Assembly: GCF_009915155.1 (NCBI RefSeq)
Contig: NZ_JAABLM010000006.1
Coordinates: 62,001-126,000, forward strand
Origin: Flavobacterium ichthyis
GTDB lineage: Bacteria; Bacteroidota; Bacteroidia; Flavobacteriales; Flavobacteriaceae
Length of the DNA stretch: 64,000 nt
Reading direction: 5' to 3'
Every line of letters starts with the position of its first letter. Position 1 is the first letter of the stretch. The notes beneath the pieces were generated by a model. That model was given only the letters and a program-made list of their open reading frames with translations, was not told where the DNA came from and did not search any database. Position numbers and translations under genes: made by a program. Below, piece after piece: positions 38,392 through 48,761 of this stretch.

Positions 38392-39867
38392 ATGAAAATA
38401 CCGTCAATATTTCGTAGAATTAATCAATCCAGTTTTATAAAAAAACTCTTATATGGTTCCTTATGGATGACATTAGGAACCCTTGTTTCCAGAGGATTGT
38501 TAATGTTAGCCTCTATTATATTGGCTCGTATTTTAACAGTTTCTGAATATGGCGAATTTGGAATGATTAAATCCACAATTGATAACTTCTTAATTTTTGC
38601 TTCTTTAGGAATTGGGCTTACTACTACTAAATATGTATCTGAACGTAAAGATCATGACAAAGCGGGTACTTCATCAATTTTAGGAGCGTCTATTTCTTTA
38701 GTTTTATTGTTAAGTACGGTAGTCTCAATTTTAATTGCACTTTTTTCGGGTTTTATTGTAGAAAATATTTTAAACAACGAAAGCCTTCAACTGCCCTTAA
38801 TTATGGGGAGTTTTACGTTAATGTTTGTAGCGTTAAACGGTACCCAAATGGGAGCTCTTTTAGGATTTCAAGCTTATAGAAAAAATTCCTTTTCTAATAT
38901 ACTGCAAGGTATTTTTCTTTTTTCGGGATTAACGATAGGAGGCTATTTCGGTGGTGTTACAGGTGCTTTCTTGGGAAATTTAATCGCAATATTTTTAGTT
39001 TCGGTAGTATTGCAAAAATTACTTAGAGACGAAGGTAAACTTCACAACGTAAGTATCAATTTACACAATTGGCGTGACAATGTAAAAACCATCTACAAGT
39101 TTGCCATTCCTGCTTCACTCAGCACAATAATTGTAGCTCCTACGATTTGGTTTTTAAATACTTTACTTGTAAACCAACCCAACGGCTATAAACAATTAGG
39201 ACTGTACAGTGCCGTAATTATTTTTTCCACTGCTATTCAAATGTTTAACGGATCAATAAGTAACGTACTCTTGCCAATTTTTCTGTCAAAATCAGAAGAA
39301 AAAACACCTAAAAAAGAGTTTTTTAACTATTTTGGAGGATGGATTATTTCAATACTCTTAGCATTTCCTATCTTATCTTTTCCCGAAATTGTTGCCGCCA
39401 TACTTGGTGATAAATATGTAGATACCGAAATTGTGCCCATTCTCGGAATGTCTGTAATTTCAACTTTGGTAATTGCCAATCGAGGAGGTGTCAGCAGAGA
39501 TTTGATTATAAAAAATAAAATGTGGCTTAGCGTTTTCAGTATGGGACAATGGGCATTGACTAACTTAGTTGTCTTTTATTTTCTAAAATCTTATGGCGCT
39601 TGGGGTTTTGCATTGTCGTATATGATTTCATACCTCATTAACTATGTACTATTTGTACCCTTTTTTATTTCAAAAAATATTGTGCCTAAAATAGTTTTTT
39701 ACAGCAAATGGAACTTCGCTATCTGGATTTTACTTTTTTCGTTAGCTTTTGTTTGCACTTATTATTATGAAGCCATCATTATAAGATTATTTTCAGTAAT
39801 AGCTATTTTTGGGTTGTTGTCCTATTCTATTTTTAAATATTATAAAGAATGTTTGATAAAATTGTAA
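38392..39867 (+). CDS. Oligosaccharide flippase, Wzx family
   Basis: A 491-residue membrane protein with about 12-14 helices. It opens with LLYGSLWMTLGTLVSRGLLM and SIILARILTVSEYGEFGM, the usual start of the Wzx/polysaccharide transporter family. It would flip undecaprenyl-linked repeat units across the inner membrane for a Wzy-type polymerase. It overlaps the acyltransferase by 19 nt. Its presence beside an ABC permease implies two export routes. Confidence 0.93.
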   Translation: MKIPSIFRRINQSSFIKKLLYGSLWMTLGTLVSRGLLMLASIILARILTVSEYGEFGMIKSTIDNFLIFASLGIGLTTTKYVSERKDHDKAGTSSILGASISLVLLLSTVVSILIALFSGFIVENILNNESLQLPLIMGSFTLMFVALNGTQMGALLGFQAYRKNSFSNILQGIFLFSGLTIGGYFGGVTGAFLGNLIAIFLVSVVLQKLLRDEGKLHNVSINLHNWRDNVKTIYKFAIPASLSTIIVAPTIWFLNTLLVNQPNGYKQLGLYSAVIIFSTAIQMFNGSISNVLLPIFLSKSEEKTPKKEFFNYFGGWIISILLAFPILSFPEIVAAILGDKYVDTEIVPILGMSVISTLVIANRGGVSRDLIIKNKMWLSVFSMGQWALTNLVVFYFLKSYGAWGFALSYMISYLINYVLFVPFFISKNIVPKIVFYSKWNFAIWILLFSLAFVCTYYYEAIIIRLFSVIAIFGLLSYSIFKYYKECLIKL

Positions 39868-40415
39868 AATTATATTGGAAATTAACTTCAAGAAAAGTGA
39901 TGAAACGACTTGGAGCAAGAGGAACTAATACTGTTATATCTTATCCGATAGATGTGACAAAACCTGAAAATTTATTTATCGGAAAAAATGCTTACATCGG
40001 TCCTCATTCATGGATTTCAACATATGGAAAAGTTGAAATTAAAGATGGGGCATTAGTTGGACCCAGAGTAAAGATTTATACAGGTAATCATAATTATGAT
40101 AGCGACACTATTATTCCGTATGACGAATTAACAATCGCTAAAAAAGTGGTAATTGGAGAAAATGTATGGATTGGTGGCGACGTAACCATTTTACCTGGCG
40201 TGACGATTAGTGAAGGCGCCATAATTGCAGCGTCAACAGTCGTTACTAAGGATGTTCCAAAAGGTGCGATTATTGGCGGTAATCCGGGAAAATTAATAAA
40301 ATATAGAGACCTAGACAAATATGATAGATTGAAAGCTGAAGGTAAATTTTATATGAACGAAAAATCTAAAGGAAACATAAAACCCATTGTAAAACAGTAT
40401 GAAAGCGATATTTAA
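39849..40415 (+). CDS. Hexapeptide-repeat acyltransferase (LbH family)
   Basis: A 188-residue left-handed beta-helix protein, like serine and maltose acetyltransferases. Hexapeptide repeats run through NLFIGKNAYIGPHSWIST, VWIGGDVTILPGVTI and GAIIAASTVVTKDVPKGAI; the last is the classical C-terminal repeat. GNHNYDSDT contains the likely catalytic His. It probably O-acetylates a sugar in the repeat unit. It overlaps its neighbours on both sides (19 nt and 17 nt). Confidence 0.88.
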   Translation: MFDKIVKLYWKLTSRKVMKRLGARGTNTVISYPIDVTKPENLFIGKNAYIGPHSWISTYGKVEIKDGALVGPRVKIYTGNHNYDSDTIIPYDELTIAKKVVIGENVWIGGDVTILPGVTISEGAIIAASTVVTKDVPKGAIIGGNPGKLIKYRDLDKYDRLKAEGKFYMNEKSKGNIKPIVKQYESDI

Positions 40416-41505
40416 CGGTTATTACGGTGTAAAAAATTCTGGAGATGATGCTTTTGTAGAAGTGTCTGCTTGGGGAGCTCAAAAATATTGGGAATCCACA
40501 GAGCAATTCTTTTTTGCGAAAGACCTTCCCAAAACCATTACCCCAACCACCTTTTATCCACCGCATAAAAATCATTTTAATTTCGCCAAAGCCGTAAAAG
40601 ATGTTTTTCTTAGCGACGTTTTTGCATCGGCAGGAGGATCAACCTTTCATTCTGCCTTAAAAAAAACCGACCTCCGTACTTATGCCAAATTGAAAAAAAA
40701 ACTAGGATTTAGCGGAAAAACCGGAGCCATAGGCATTTCATTAGGACCTTTCCGAAATACTGAAGCCGAAAAAAATACCATTGCTTACCTAAAAACGCTC
40801 GATTTTTTGGCACTACGAGACGAATATTCTTTTAAGTTAGCCCAAAGTTATAACTTACCATATCAGCCTGTAAAAGCATTTGATTTAGCAGCACTAATGC
40901 CGGAAATATACCAGTTTAATAAATCAAGCATCACTACAAAACCACAAAAAATTGTAGGGATAAGCATTTGTAATTATGAAAGTTATACCGGAGGTAATCT
41001 CGCCAAAGAAGCGAATAGAAATCAATTTATAGAATCGTTGATTGGCAAATTAAAAATCCATAAAAATATACTTTTTAGGTTTTTTATCTTTAACGGAAAT
41101 GACATTATGGGTGACGAAAAGCTAACCTTCGAAATAATAAATCGCCTCAATATAACTAACGATTTAAACTTTGAAGTGATACCGTATTTGCCCAAAGTAC
41201 AAGATATGTTCTTGAAAATTGCCGAATGTGATGCCGTTGTTTCCACCAGGCTTCATGCCAGTATCTTTGCCTGTTATAGCAATACGCCATTCTTTTTACT
41301 TGAATATCATAGAAAATGCACCGATTTTTTAAATGATGTAGGGCAAGCAAAACAATATCTTTTGGGAGATGGAGAAATCGCGCCGCAGGAAATTGCCAAA
41401 GAAATAGAAAATATTGTTTTTGATCAAAACATTCAGCAACCGCTTTATATAGCCGAAACTATTGAAAGAGCACGTTTAAATTTTACACAAACTTATACGT
41501 TATGA
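40399..41505 (+). CDS. Polysaccharide pyruvyl transferase family protein
   Basis: A 368-residue protein of the PS_pyruv_trans family, which adds pyruvate ketals to sugars (CsaB/WcaK relatives). The start MKAIFNGYYGVKNSGDDAFVEV and the late motif CDAVVSTRLHASIFACYSNT with the conserved Arg-x-His are diagnostic. It is translationally linked to the genes on both sides. A second family member is at 62878. Confidence 0.88.
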   Translation: MKAIFNGYYGVKNSGDDAFVEVSAWGAQKYWESTEQFFFAKDLPKTITPTTFYPPHKNHFNFAKAVKDVFLSDVFASAGGSTFHSALKKTDLRTYAKLKKKLGFSGKTGAIGISLGPFRNTEAEKNTIAYLKTLDFLALRDEYSFKLAQSYNLPYQPVKAFDLAALMPEIYQFNKSSITTKPQKIVGISICNYESYTGGNLAKEANRNQFIESLIGKLKIHKNILFRFFIFNGNDIMGDEKLTFEIINRLNITNDLNFEVIPYLPKVQDMFLKIAECDAVVSTRLHASIFACYSNTPFFLLEYHRKCTDFLNDVGQAKQYLLGDGEIAPQEIAKEIENIVFDQNIQQPLYIAETIERARLNFTQTYTL

Positions 41506-42356
41506 TTTCTGTAGTAATTCCGTTGTACAACAAAGAGAAAAGCATTACAGATACTATTAATTCTGTACTGGCGCAAACCTTTACAAACTTTGAATTAATT
41601 ATTGTAAATGACGGGTCTAAAGACAATAGTCTGGAAGTGGTACAAAGGTTTTCTGATGATAGAATTGTTGTGGTCGATAAACCCAATGGAGGCGTTTCGT
41701 CTGCAAGAAATCAAGGGATTTTAAATGCTAAAAATGAATACATTGCTTTTTTAGACGGCGATGACATTTGGCATCACAAGCATCTAGAGGTTTTAGCTGC
41801 CGGACTTTTGGAACATGATGCTCCAGATGTAGCAGGAATAGGAACCAGCTTTTATAAATCAAACTCAAAATTATTTGAAGCCGAGAAATTTCAGCTCCAA
41901 AAAGTCATAGTTGTAGAAGATTATTGTGCGTTTATGACAAGCCCCTATCCAAGGTTTAATTCCTCAACGCTTTTGGTTAAAAAATCCAAAGTGATGGAAA
42001 CCGGTTTATTTGATGAGCAACTTAAATATGGCGAAGATGTAAAATTTTGGTACAATTTGTTTACCAACTTTAAATTGCTTTATACCCCAACAGTTACAGC
42101 CATTTATTTCATTGCCGCAGAAAATCGAAGTGTTCATTATGTCATGCCGTTAGAAAAACGGTTTCATAAATTTGACTATACCGGAAAATCTAAAAGCGAA
42201 AAACGTTATTTAGATAAACTAGTTGCCTTAATCCTAATAGATTATTTTAATCAACGAGCATTTAAGCAGGTTTTCACGATACTAAAAATGTATTCGCACC
42301 GGATTTTTGGCGTATTCAATTACGTTAGTAAGTTAATTGTTAAAAAAATTAGTTAA
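41502..42356 (+). CDS. Family 2 glycosyltransferase
   Basis: A 284-residue GT-A fold enzyme. It begins SVVIPLYNKEKSITDTINSV, has the nucleotide-binding VNDGSKDNSLEVV, SSARNQGI, and the metal site FLDGDDIWH. It should add one sugar to the repeat unit on the cytosolic face. The acceptor and donor cannot be read from the sequence. ATGA overlap with the preceding gene. Confidence 0.9.
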   Translation: MISVVIPLYNKEKSITDTINSVLAQTFTNFELIIVNDGSKDNSLEVVQRFSDDRIVVVDKPNGGVSSARNQGILNAKNEYIAFLDGDDIWHHKHLEVLAAGLLEHDAPDVAGIGTSFYKSNSKLFEAEKFQLQKVIVVEDYCAFMTSPYPRFNSSTLLVKKSKVMETGLFDEQLKYGEDVKFWYNLFTNFKLLYTPTVTAIYFIAAENRSVHYVMPLEKRFHKFDYTGKSKSEKRYLDKLVALILIDYFNQRAFKQVFTILKMYSHRIFGVFNYVSKLIVKKIS

Positions 42357-42394
42357 ACATTCTATTTCATCCGTTAATCATTTTACCGAAAAAA

Positions 42395-43453
42395 ATGCCT
42401 AAAGTAATATACTTTACGAAATATACTAAACTTGGAGCAAGCAGCAGACTTCGAAGTATTCAGTTTTTTCCGTTTTTGGAAGAACAAGGTTTTCGTATAA
42501 CACATCAAGCCCTTTTTGGTAACCAATATTTATCCTATTTGTATAAAAAAAGTAAACTAAAACTTCTTTATCTATTTTTGGGATATGTAAAAAGGTTTTT
42601 AAGTCTTCTTTTTATTTTTAGGTATGATTTTATAGTAATCGAAAAAGAATTATTTCCGTATTTTCCTGCTTGGATTGAAATTGCCTTAAACCGCTTGGGC
42701 AAAAAATATTATGTAGATTATGACGATGCTATTTTTCATAAATACGATTTGTCCCGCAATCCATTTATCAAAAAATTCCTTCATGATAAAATTGATATCG
42801 TGATGAAAAACAGCCAATGTGTTTTTGCAGGAAATAGTTACCTTGCCGAAAGAGCCCAAAAAGCAGGGGCGAAAAATATTAAACTTTTACCTACGGTAAT
42901 AGATATTGGTAAGTATAAAAAAATTGATAATAAAAATAAAGCAAACTTTACCTTGGGTTGGATTGGGTCGCCCTCTACTTATAAATATGTAGAAAAACTA
43001 CTTCCTACATTCTATCAACTTAAAGAAAGCTATCCTCATTTTTACGTCAATATTATTGGTGCAAAACCTTATCCGGACACTATAGATTTTATAAATTATA
43101 TACCTTGGAGCGAAAATCAAGAAGTTTTAGAAATCAATAAATTTGATATCGGTGTGATGCCGCTGGAGCTTAGCCCATGGGAATTGGGTAAATGTTCGTA
43201 CAAGTTAATTCAGTATATGGGTTGCAATGTTGCAGTGTTAGCCTCGCCAGTAGGCATGAATGTTGAGGTGGTACAAGATAATTACAATGGATTTTTGGTA
43301 GAAGACACTGCGTGGTTTGAATTTATAGAAAAATATATTTTAGATAAAAATCTAACCACTATTCATGGGGAAAATGGGCGGCAATTAGTGGATACAAAAT
43401 TTAATATTCAAGTAAACTTAGATACAATTATTAAAGAATTTCAAAACCAATAA
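42395..43453 (+). CDS. Family 4-like glycosyltransferase
   Basis: A 352-residue GT-B fold enzyme. VIYFTKYTKLGASSRLRSI at the N-terminus and the C-terminal half with TLGWIGSPSTYKYVEKLLP and the donor-binding GVMPLELSPWELGKCSYKLI place it in the GT4 superfamily. VDYDDAIFHKYD is a recurring block in this subgroup. Donor and acceptor are unknown. Confidence 0.85.
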   Translation: MPKVIYFTKYTKLGASSRLRSIQFFPFLEEQGFRITHQALFGNQYLSYLYKKSKLKLLYLFLGYVKRFLSLLFIFRYDFIVIEKELFPYFPAWIEIALNRLGKKYYVDYDDAIFHKYDLSRNPFIKKFLHDKIDIVMKNSQCVFAGNSYLAERAQKAGAKNIKLLPTVIDIGKYKKIDNKNKANFTLGWIGSPSTYKYVEKLLPTFYQLKESYPHFYVNIIGAKPYPDTIDFINYIPWSENQEVLEINKFDIGVMPLELSPWELGKCSYKLIQYMGCNVAVLASPVGMNVEVVQDNYNGFLVEDTAWFEFIEKYILDKNLTTIHGENGRQLVDTKFNIQVNLDTIIKEFQNQ

Positions 43454-43463
43454 ATTTAAGATA

Positions 43464-44597
43464 TTGCAAAAAAATAAAATAATAACAATTTTATCCATTG
43501 CATTCCTTTTTAGGTTGGTGCTTTGGTATATACAGTATTTTGTAACCAATCTTCCGCAAGCCGGTAGAGATACCATTATGTTTGACAGTTGGGCTTATCG
43601 AATGATTAATGATAATTATGGGCATAGTTATCAGGAAATTTTTATGAACGGAGCATTGCTTAACGGTTATATAGGTTCTGTAATTTATTCCATCGTTGGA
43701 CGTGAGCCTATGATATGGGGTTTTGTATATTTAATTTTGGGATTATGTACCATTTTTAATATACATAGAGCTGTTTACATTATTACCCAAAATTACAAAT
43801 TTGCCAATAGAGCTGCTTGGGTTGCAGGATTATTTCCCAATATGGCAATTATGTCGGTCATCATTTTAAGGGAACAGCCTATTCATTTTTTTATTTCCTT
43901 GTCTTTGCTCTATTTTATAAAATATCTAAAAAATAAAAACGCTTTAAATTTTACCGTTTTTTTATTAACAGGAGCAGTAGCATCCATCTTTCATTCAGCT
44001 GTTTTTGCGCTATTTTTAGGAGCAATTTTGTATCTTACGATATTTGCGAAAAAGATTGGTGTTTTTTCCAAAGTTTTAGTAGTGAGTCTAGCGATTGGCG
44101 GGTTATTTTTTATTAACACTACTGGTATTGGTTTAAGTAAATTTGGCGGTTCGTTTGAAAGTGCTATAGAAATAGCTTCGGACGGAGGAGGAGCAATGAA
44201 AGAAGATGCCGGATCAAATTATCCAGATTGGCTGGTATTAAAAGGTTCAATTACTGACCTTGCGCTAATTCCTGTAAGGATTATAGCTTTTTTATTTGCA
44301 CCCTTAATCCCATTTCTTGTTCGATCTGGTGGGCAAGCAATCGGATTGATAGATGCCTTGTTTTACCTTGTACTTTTTTTTAATATTTTTAAAAATAAAT
44401 TAATTCATGAAAAATCTGATGCTGCGAAATTTTTATTTGTTACCATCTTTATCATGGCATTTGCATTTTCGTTTGGAGCCTCTAACTTTGGAACCAATAT
44501 TCGACATAGAGCCAAATTACTTCCTATTATATTAATGATACCATTAATTACAGCAAAAGAGCGAAAGTCAATTGTAAAGTTTCAGCAACTTAAATAA
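43464..44597 (+). CDS. Polytopic membrane protein, probable polysaccharide polymerase (Wzy/EpsG-like)
   Basis: A 377-residue integral membrane protein with about nine or ten hydrophobic segments. The start is TTG at 43464, 10 nt after the previous gene; the next Met lies 33 residues in and would remove the first membrane segment. A large loop contains GRDTIMFDSWAYRMINDNYG, and GTNIRHRAKLLPIILMIPLI near the end is seen in EpsG/Wzy-like proteins. It is the only polymerase candidate beside Wzx. Polymerases diverge greatly, so the role is inferred from topology and position. Confidence 0.68.
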   Translation: MQKNKIITILSIAFLFRLVLWYIQYFVTNLPQAGRDTIMFDSWAYRMINDNYGHSYQEIFMNGALLNGYIGSVIYSIVGREPMIWGFVYLILGLCTIFNIHRAVYIITQNYKFANRAAWVAGLFPNMAIMSVIILREQPIHFFISLSLLYFIKYLKNKNALNFTVFLLTGAVASIFHSAVFALFLGAILYLTIFAKKIGVFSKVLVVSLAIGGLFFINTTGIGLSKFGGSFESAIEIASDGGGAMKEDAGSNYPDWLVLKGSITDLALIPVRIIAFLFAPLIPFLVRSGGQAIGLIDALFYLVLFFNIFKNKLIHEKSDAAKFLFVTIFIMAFAFSFGASNFGTNIRHRAKLLPIILMIPLITAKERKSIVKFQQLK

Positions 44598-44664
44598 TTA
44601 AATTTACTAAGCCATCATTATAATTTTTAATGTTAGAAATCATAAAAAATAAAACCGAATCTCA

Positions 44665-45813
44665 ATGAATAATCCAAAACTTATCCGTATCACCACCGTT
44701 CCTCAATCTTTGCGTGGACTATTAAAAGGACAGCTGGGATTTATATCGGAAAATGGTTTTGAAGTAATTGGGATATCCAGTCCATCAGAAATATTGGATG
44801 AGGTTTCACGAGATGAAGCCGTCACTACTATTCCGGTGGAAATGACCCGGACGATTTCGCCAATTAAAGACTTAAAAGCCTTGCTTGCACTGATAAAAAT
44901 TTTTCGAAAAGAAAAACCAAATATTGTACATACCCATACGCCAAAAGCAGGATTATTAGGGATGATGGCTGCCAAAATATGTGGTGTGCCTCATCGATTA
45001 CATACCGTTGCCGGAATGCCATTACTTGTGGCTACAGGAAACAAAAGAAAATTACTAAACTTTATAGAAAAGTTAACCTATAGTTGTGCTACAAAAATCT
45101 ATCCCAATTCATATGGGTTAAAAAATATTATAATTGAACAAAAATTTACCAAAATTTCTAAAATTAAAGTTTTAGGCAACGGTAGCTCAAACGGAATTGA
45201 TACCTCTGTATTTAATCCGGCGTTAAACGCTGATGAGCAAAAAGCCTTATTAAAAGAATCACTTGGAATTTCGGCACAAGATTTTGTGTTCATTTTTGTG
45301 GGGCGATTGGTAGGTGACAAGGGGCTAAATGAGTTGGTTGCTGCTTTCGAAAATCTCAACTCGGAACGAGCAAAATTAATTTTGGTGGGAAGTTATGAGC
45401 CTGAATTGGATCCACTAAGTTCTAATACTATGAATAGCATAAATAATAATCCAAATATTATTTCAGTTGGTTATCAAACCGATGTGAAACCCTATTTCGG
45501 TATCGCAGATGTTTTGACTTTTCCGAGTTATCGCGAAGGTTTTCCTAATGTAGTAATGCAAGCTGCAGCTATGCAACTAAATTGTATAGTGTCAGACATC
45601 AATGGTTGTAATGAAATCATTAAAGATGGCGAAAATGGGTGGATTGTTCCTGTGAAAAATTCCGAAAAATTACAAGATAAAATGAGCTGGTGCATCCAGA
45701 ACAGAAGCACGTCAAAAAATATGGGGATTCAAAGCCGTGACCTTATGATTCAAAATTATGAGCGGGCCTTTATTTGGAATGAAATTTTAAAAGAATATAA
45801 AAACTTATCGTAG
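44665..45813 (+). CDS. Family 4 glycosyltransferase, PglA-like
   Basis: A 382-residue GT4 enzyme. It contains [45 protein letters not shown] and the donor-site motif [17 protein letters not shown]. It lies directly before a PglC homologue, the place of PglA, which adds GalNAc to undecaprenyl-diphospho-diacetylbacillosamine. The specificity is inferred from context. The last base of its stop codon is the first base of the next gene's start codon. Confidence 0.88.
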   Translation: MNNPKLIRITTVPQSLRGLLKGQLGFISENGFEVIGISSPSEILDEVSRDEAVTTIPVEMTRTISPIKDLKALLALIKIFRKEKPNIVHTHTPKAGLLGMMAAKICGVPHRLHTVAGMPLLVATGNKRKLLNFIEKLTYSCATKIYPNSYGLKNIIIEQKFTKISKIKVLGNGSSNGIDTSVFNPALNADEQKALLKESLGISAQDFVFIFVGRLVGDKGLNELVAAFENLNSERAKLILVGSYEPELDPLSSNTMNSINNNPNIISVGYQTDVKPYFGIADVLTFPSYREGFPNVVMQAAAMQLNCIVSDINGCNEIIKDGENGWIVPVKNSEKLQDKMSWCIQNRSTSKNMGIQSRDLMIQNYERAFIWNEILKEYKNLS

Positions 45814-46418
45814 TGTACAAACAATTTTTTAAACGATTAATAGATTTCGTATTAGCCTTCATCGGACTCATAATTTTAAGTCCAATATTTCTTTTGGTAA
45901 CGGTTGCACTTTATTTTGCTAATCAAGGAAAACCTTTCTTCCTGCAAGAAAGACCTGGTTTAAACGAAAAAATATTTAAAATAATTAAGTTTAAAACCAT
46001 GAATGATAAAAAAAATGACCAAGGAAATCTTTTACCCGATTCAGACCGTATGACCAAAACGGGATCATTTATCCGAAAATCATCATTAGACGAAATTCCA
46101 CAATTAATAAATGTTCTTAAAGGAGATATGTCACTAATTGGCCCGAGACCCTTGAGAACTTATTACCTCCCAATTTATAATCAAGAACAAAAAAAACGGC
46201 ATAACGTACGTCCCGGAATTACTGGTTGGGCACAAGTCAATGGGCGAAATGCCATTTCTTGGACAAAAAAATTTGAATATGACGTTTGGTACGTTCACAA
46301 TATATCTTTTTTATTAGACCTTAAAATTATTTTTAAAACTGTAAAAAAAGTTTTAATAAGAGAAGGTATTTCTCAAGAAGGCAAAGCTACAACCGAGAGA
46401 TTTAATGGAAATAATTAG
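45813..46418 (+). CDS. pglC: Undecaprenyl-phosphate phosphoglycosyltransferase, PglC-like
   Basis: A 201-residue monotopic phosphoglycosyltransferase that would move phospho-sugar from UDP-diacetylbacillosamine to undecaprenyl phosphate, starting the glycan. It has the N-terminal re-entrant helix ([20 protein letters not shown]), [20 protein letters not shown] and the catalytic Asp-Glu pair D93-E94 in [16 protein letters not shown]. The C-terminal [15 protein letters not shown] closely recalls Campylobacter PglC. The start is GTG, overlapping the previous stop by one base. pglD follows at 2 nt. Confidence 0.85.
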   Translation: MYKQFFKRLIDFVLAFIGLIILSPIFLLVTVALYFANQGKPFFLQERPGLNEKIFKIIKFKTMNDKKNDQGNLLPDSDRMTKTGSFIRKSSLDEIPQLINVLKGDMSLIGPRPLRTYYLPIYNQEQKKRHNVRPGITGWAQVNGRNAISWTKKFEYDVWYVHNISFLLDLKIIFKTVKKVLIREGISQEGKATTERFNGNN

Positions 46419-46420
46419 CA

Positions 46421-47062
46421 ATGAAAAGTAAGTGTATTATCGTTGGTGCTGGAACTTATGGACAAGTCTATGCCGAATATTTAAAGGATTTTTACGACAT
46501 CATAGGTTACATCGATGACAATGAAACCCTATTAAATTCGAGTATAAAAAATATTAAGGTAATAGGAAATAGGGATTTTCTTTTGAATAAGGTTGATAAA
46601 GCCGTGTCAGTTTTTGTACCTATAGGAAATAATGTGTTAAGAGTAGAAATTCTAAAAGAATTAAAACAAGCAGGCTTCAAAACGCCTTCGTTTATACATC
46701 CGCAAACTGTAATCCATAAGAGCGTCAAAATAGGAGATGCTGTATATATTTTACCCGGAACATATATCATGCCGGACACAGTTATCGAAAATTCAGTCAT
46801 GATAAGTATGGGAGTAAATATAGCACATCATACAAATATTGCCACAGGTTGTTTTTTTTCACAAGGCACTAATATTGGAGCCTCAATCGAAATAAAGGAA
46901 TATGCTTACCATGGGATAGCCTCAACAGTTATGACGGGAGTTAAAACTATTGGAAAAAATGCGCTAATTGGAGCAGGAACCGTAATAATAAGAGATGTAC
47001 CAGATTTTGCCGTAGTTGTTGGCAATCCGGGAAAAATAATCAAATATAATTCCGAAAGTTAA
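46421..47062 (+). CDS. pglD: Sugar O/N-acetyltransferase, PglD/NeuD family
   Basis: A 213-residue enzyme with an N-terminal Rossmann-like domain (CIIVGAGTYGQVYAEYL, IIGYIDDN) and a C-terminal left-handed beta-helix. The region VNIAHHTNIATGCFFSQG carries the catalytic histidine of the family, and GALIGAGTVIIRDVP-type repeats end the helix. It would acetylate the 4-amino group of UDP-2-acetamido-4-amino-2,4,6-trideoxyglucose. The neighbours are pglC, pglE and pglF homologues, which supports the PglD role over NeuD. Confidence 0.83.
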   Translation: MKSKCIIVGAGTYGQVYAEYLKDFYDIIGYIDDNETLLNSSIKNIKVIGNRDFLLNKVDKAVSVFVPIGNNVLRVEILKELKQAGFKTPSFIHPQTVIHKSVKIGDAVYILPGTYIMPDTVIENSVMISMGVNIAHHTNIATGCFFSQGTNIGASIEIKEYAYHGIASTVMTGVKTIGKNALIGAGTVIIRDVPDFAVVVGNPGKIIKYNSES

Positions 47063-47620
47063 TTGAAACGCATTTTTGATTTCATAGTCGCATTACTCGC
47101 AATTCTGGTTATTTTACCATTTGCTATATTAATTTTTTTAGTATGTACTATTGATACTAATTCAAACGGATTATTTTTGCAAAAAAGAGTAGGGAGGTTC
47201 GGAAAAACATTTACGATTTTTAAATTCAAAACCGTTCACCCAAAAACAAGAAAAATTTCTGGTATTGGACGTTTTTTAAGAAAATCAAAATTAGACGAAT
47301 TACCACAGTTAATCAATGTTTTAAAAGGAGAAATGACTTGCGTAGGTCCGCGTCCAGACATTCCAGGATACTACGATACATTGCAAGGAGAAAACAGAAA
47401 AATACTAGAATTGAAACCAGGAATTACCAGTGAAGCTTCTATTAAATATCGAAACGAAGAACAATTACTTGCCAATCAAATCAATCCGCTGCAATACAAC
47501 GACGAGGTTATTTTCCCCGATAAAGTAAAAATGAATCTTGAATATTACTATAATCGATCATTTATTGGAGACTTAAAAATCATAATTAAAACTTTTACAC
47601 CAAATAAACAAAATGGATAA
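47063..47620 (+). CDS. Second monotopic phosphoglycosyltransferase (sugar transferase)
   Basis: A 185-residue sugar transferase with an N-terminal re-entrant helix (IFDFIVALLAILVILPFAIL), KRVGRFGKTFTIFKFKT and the catalytic pair D78-E79 in [20 protein letters not shown]. It starts at TTG directly after the pglD stop and overlaps pglE by 8 nt. It is diverged from the PglC copy at 45813. Either the locus starts two glycans, or one enzyme uses a different UDP-sugar. Confidence 0.85.
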   Translation: MKRIFDFIVALLAILVILPFAILIFLVCTIDTNSNGLFLQKRVGRFGKTFTIFKFKTVHPKTRKISGIGRFLRKSKLDELPQLINVLKGEMTCVGPRPDIPGYYDTLQGENRKILELKPGITSEASIKYRNEEQLLANQINPLQYNDEVIFPDKVKMNLEYYYNRSFIGDLKIIIKTFTPNKQNG

Positions 47621-48761
47621 ATCAAAAATATGGCTGTCATCACCCCACATGGGTGGTACCGAACAAAATTATGTTAACCAAGCCTTTGAAGAAAACTGGG
47701 TAGCACCACTCGGACCAAATGTAAACGGATTTGAAAATGATTTAGAAAAATATGTTGGCGAAAATTCTTATGTTGGTGCATTAAGTTCCGGAACAGCAGC
47801 ATTGCATCTAGGTTTGATAATTTTAGGTGTAAAAGCAGGTGACGAAGTGATTTGCCAAAGTATGACTTTTTCGGCATCGGCTAATCCAATTATGTACCAA
47901 GGAGCAACTCCCATTTTTATCGATAGCGAATCCACAACTTGGAATATTTGCCCTATTGCGCTTGAAGAAGCAATTAAAGACCGAATGGAAAAAGGCTCAA
48001 AACCAAAAGCAATTATCGCCGTTCATCTATATGGAATGCCCTATCAAAAAGAAGCACTTCACGCAGTTGCTGAAAAATACAATATCCCAATTTTAGAAGA
48101 CAGTGCAGAAGCTTTGGGAAGTAGCTATAAAGGGCAAAAATGTGGGACCTTCGGCGAAATTGGAGCGCTTTCTTTTAACGGAAATAAAATCATCACCACG
48201 TCAGGAGGTGGGGCTTTGGTTACAAAAACAAAAGCGATTAAAGACAAAGCAGTTTTTTTATCCACTCAAGCCAGAGATAATGCACCACATTATCAACACA
48301 GCGAAGTAGGATATAATTACCGCATGAGTAATATTTCGGCAGGAATTGGTCGTGGGCAAATGGAGGTGTTGGACAAGCACATTGCACTTCGAAGAAAAAT
48401 GCATGATTTTTACGCAGAATTTTTTTCAAAAATAGAAGGAGTGACAATCCTGAAAGAACCTTCATCGGATTACTTCTCTAACCATTGGTTATCAGCAATT
48501 GTAATTGATCCTGAGAAAACAAACGGCATCACACGCGAAACTTTAAGGTTAGCATTTGAGACAGAAAACATTGAAAGTCGTCCATTATGGAAACCAATGC
48601 ATTTGCAACCCATATTTGAACAATATCCTTACTACGGCTCAAATGTTGCAGAAAAATTGTTTCAAAACGGCTTGTGCTTACCATCTGGGTCAAATCTTTC
48701 AGATAAAGATAGATGCCGCATTCAAAAGGTATTGAATGAAGTATTTAATACAAATTTGTAG
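47613..48761 (+). CDS. pglE: UDP-4-keto-sugar aminotransferase, PglE-like
   Basis: A 382-residue DegT/DnrJ-family PLP enzyme. It starts IWLSSPHMGGTEQNYVNQAF and has NWVAPLGP, ALSSGTAALHLGL, EDSAEALGSSYKGQKCGTFG and the PLP lysine K192 in SFNGNKIITTSGGG. These blocks follow Campylobacter PglE closely. It should aminate UDP-2-acetamido-2,6-dideoxy-4-keto-glucose made by the dehydratase at 48967. Confidence 0.88.
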   Translation: MDKSKIWLSSPHMGGTEQNYVNQAFEENWVAPLGPNVNGFENDLEKYVGENSYVGALSSGTAALHLGLIILGVKAGDEVICQSMTFSASANPIMYQGATPIFIDSESTTWNICPIALEEAIKDRMEKGSKPKAIIAVHLYGMPYQKEALHAVAEKYNIPILEDSAEALGSSYKGQKCGTFGEIGALSFNGNKIITTSGGGALVTKTKAIKDKAVFLSTQARDNAPHYQHSEVGYNYRMSNISAGIGRGQMEVLDKHIALRRKMHDFYAEFFSKIEGVTILKEPSSDYFSNHWLSAIVIDPEKTNGITRETLRLAFETENIESRPLWKPMHLQPIFEQYPYYGSNVAEKLFQNGLCLPSGSNLSDKDRCRIQKVLNEVFNTNL

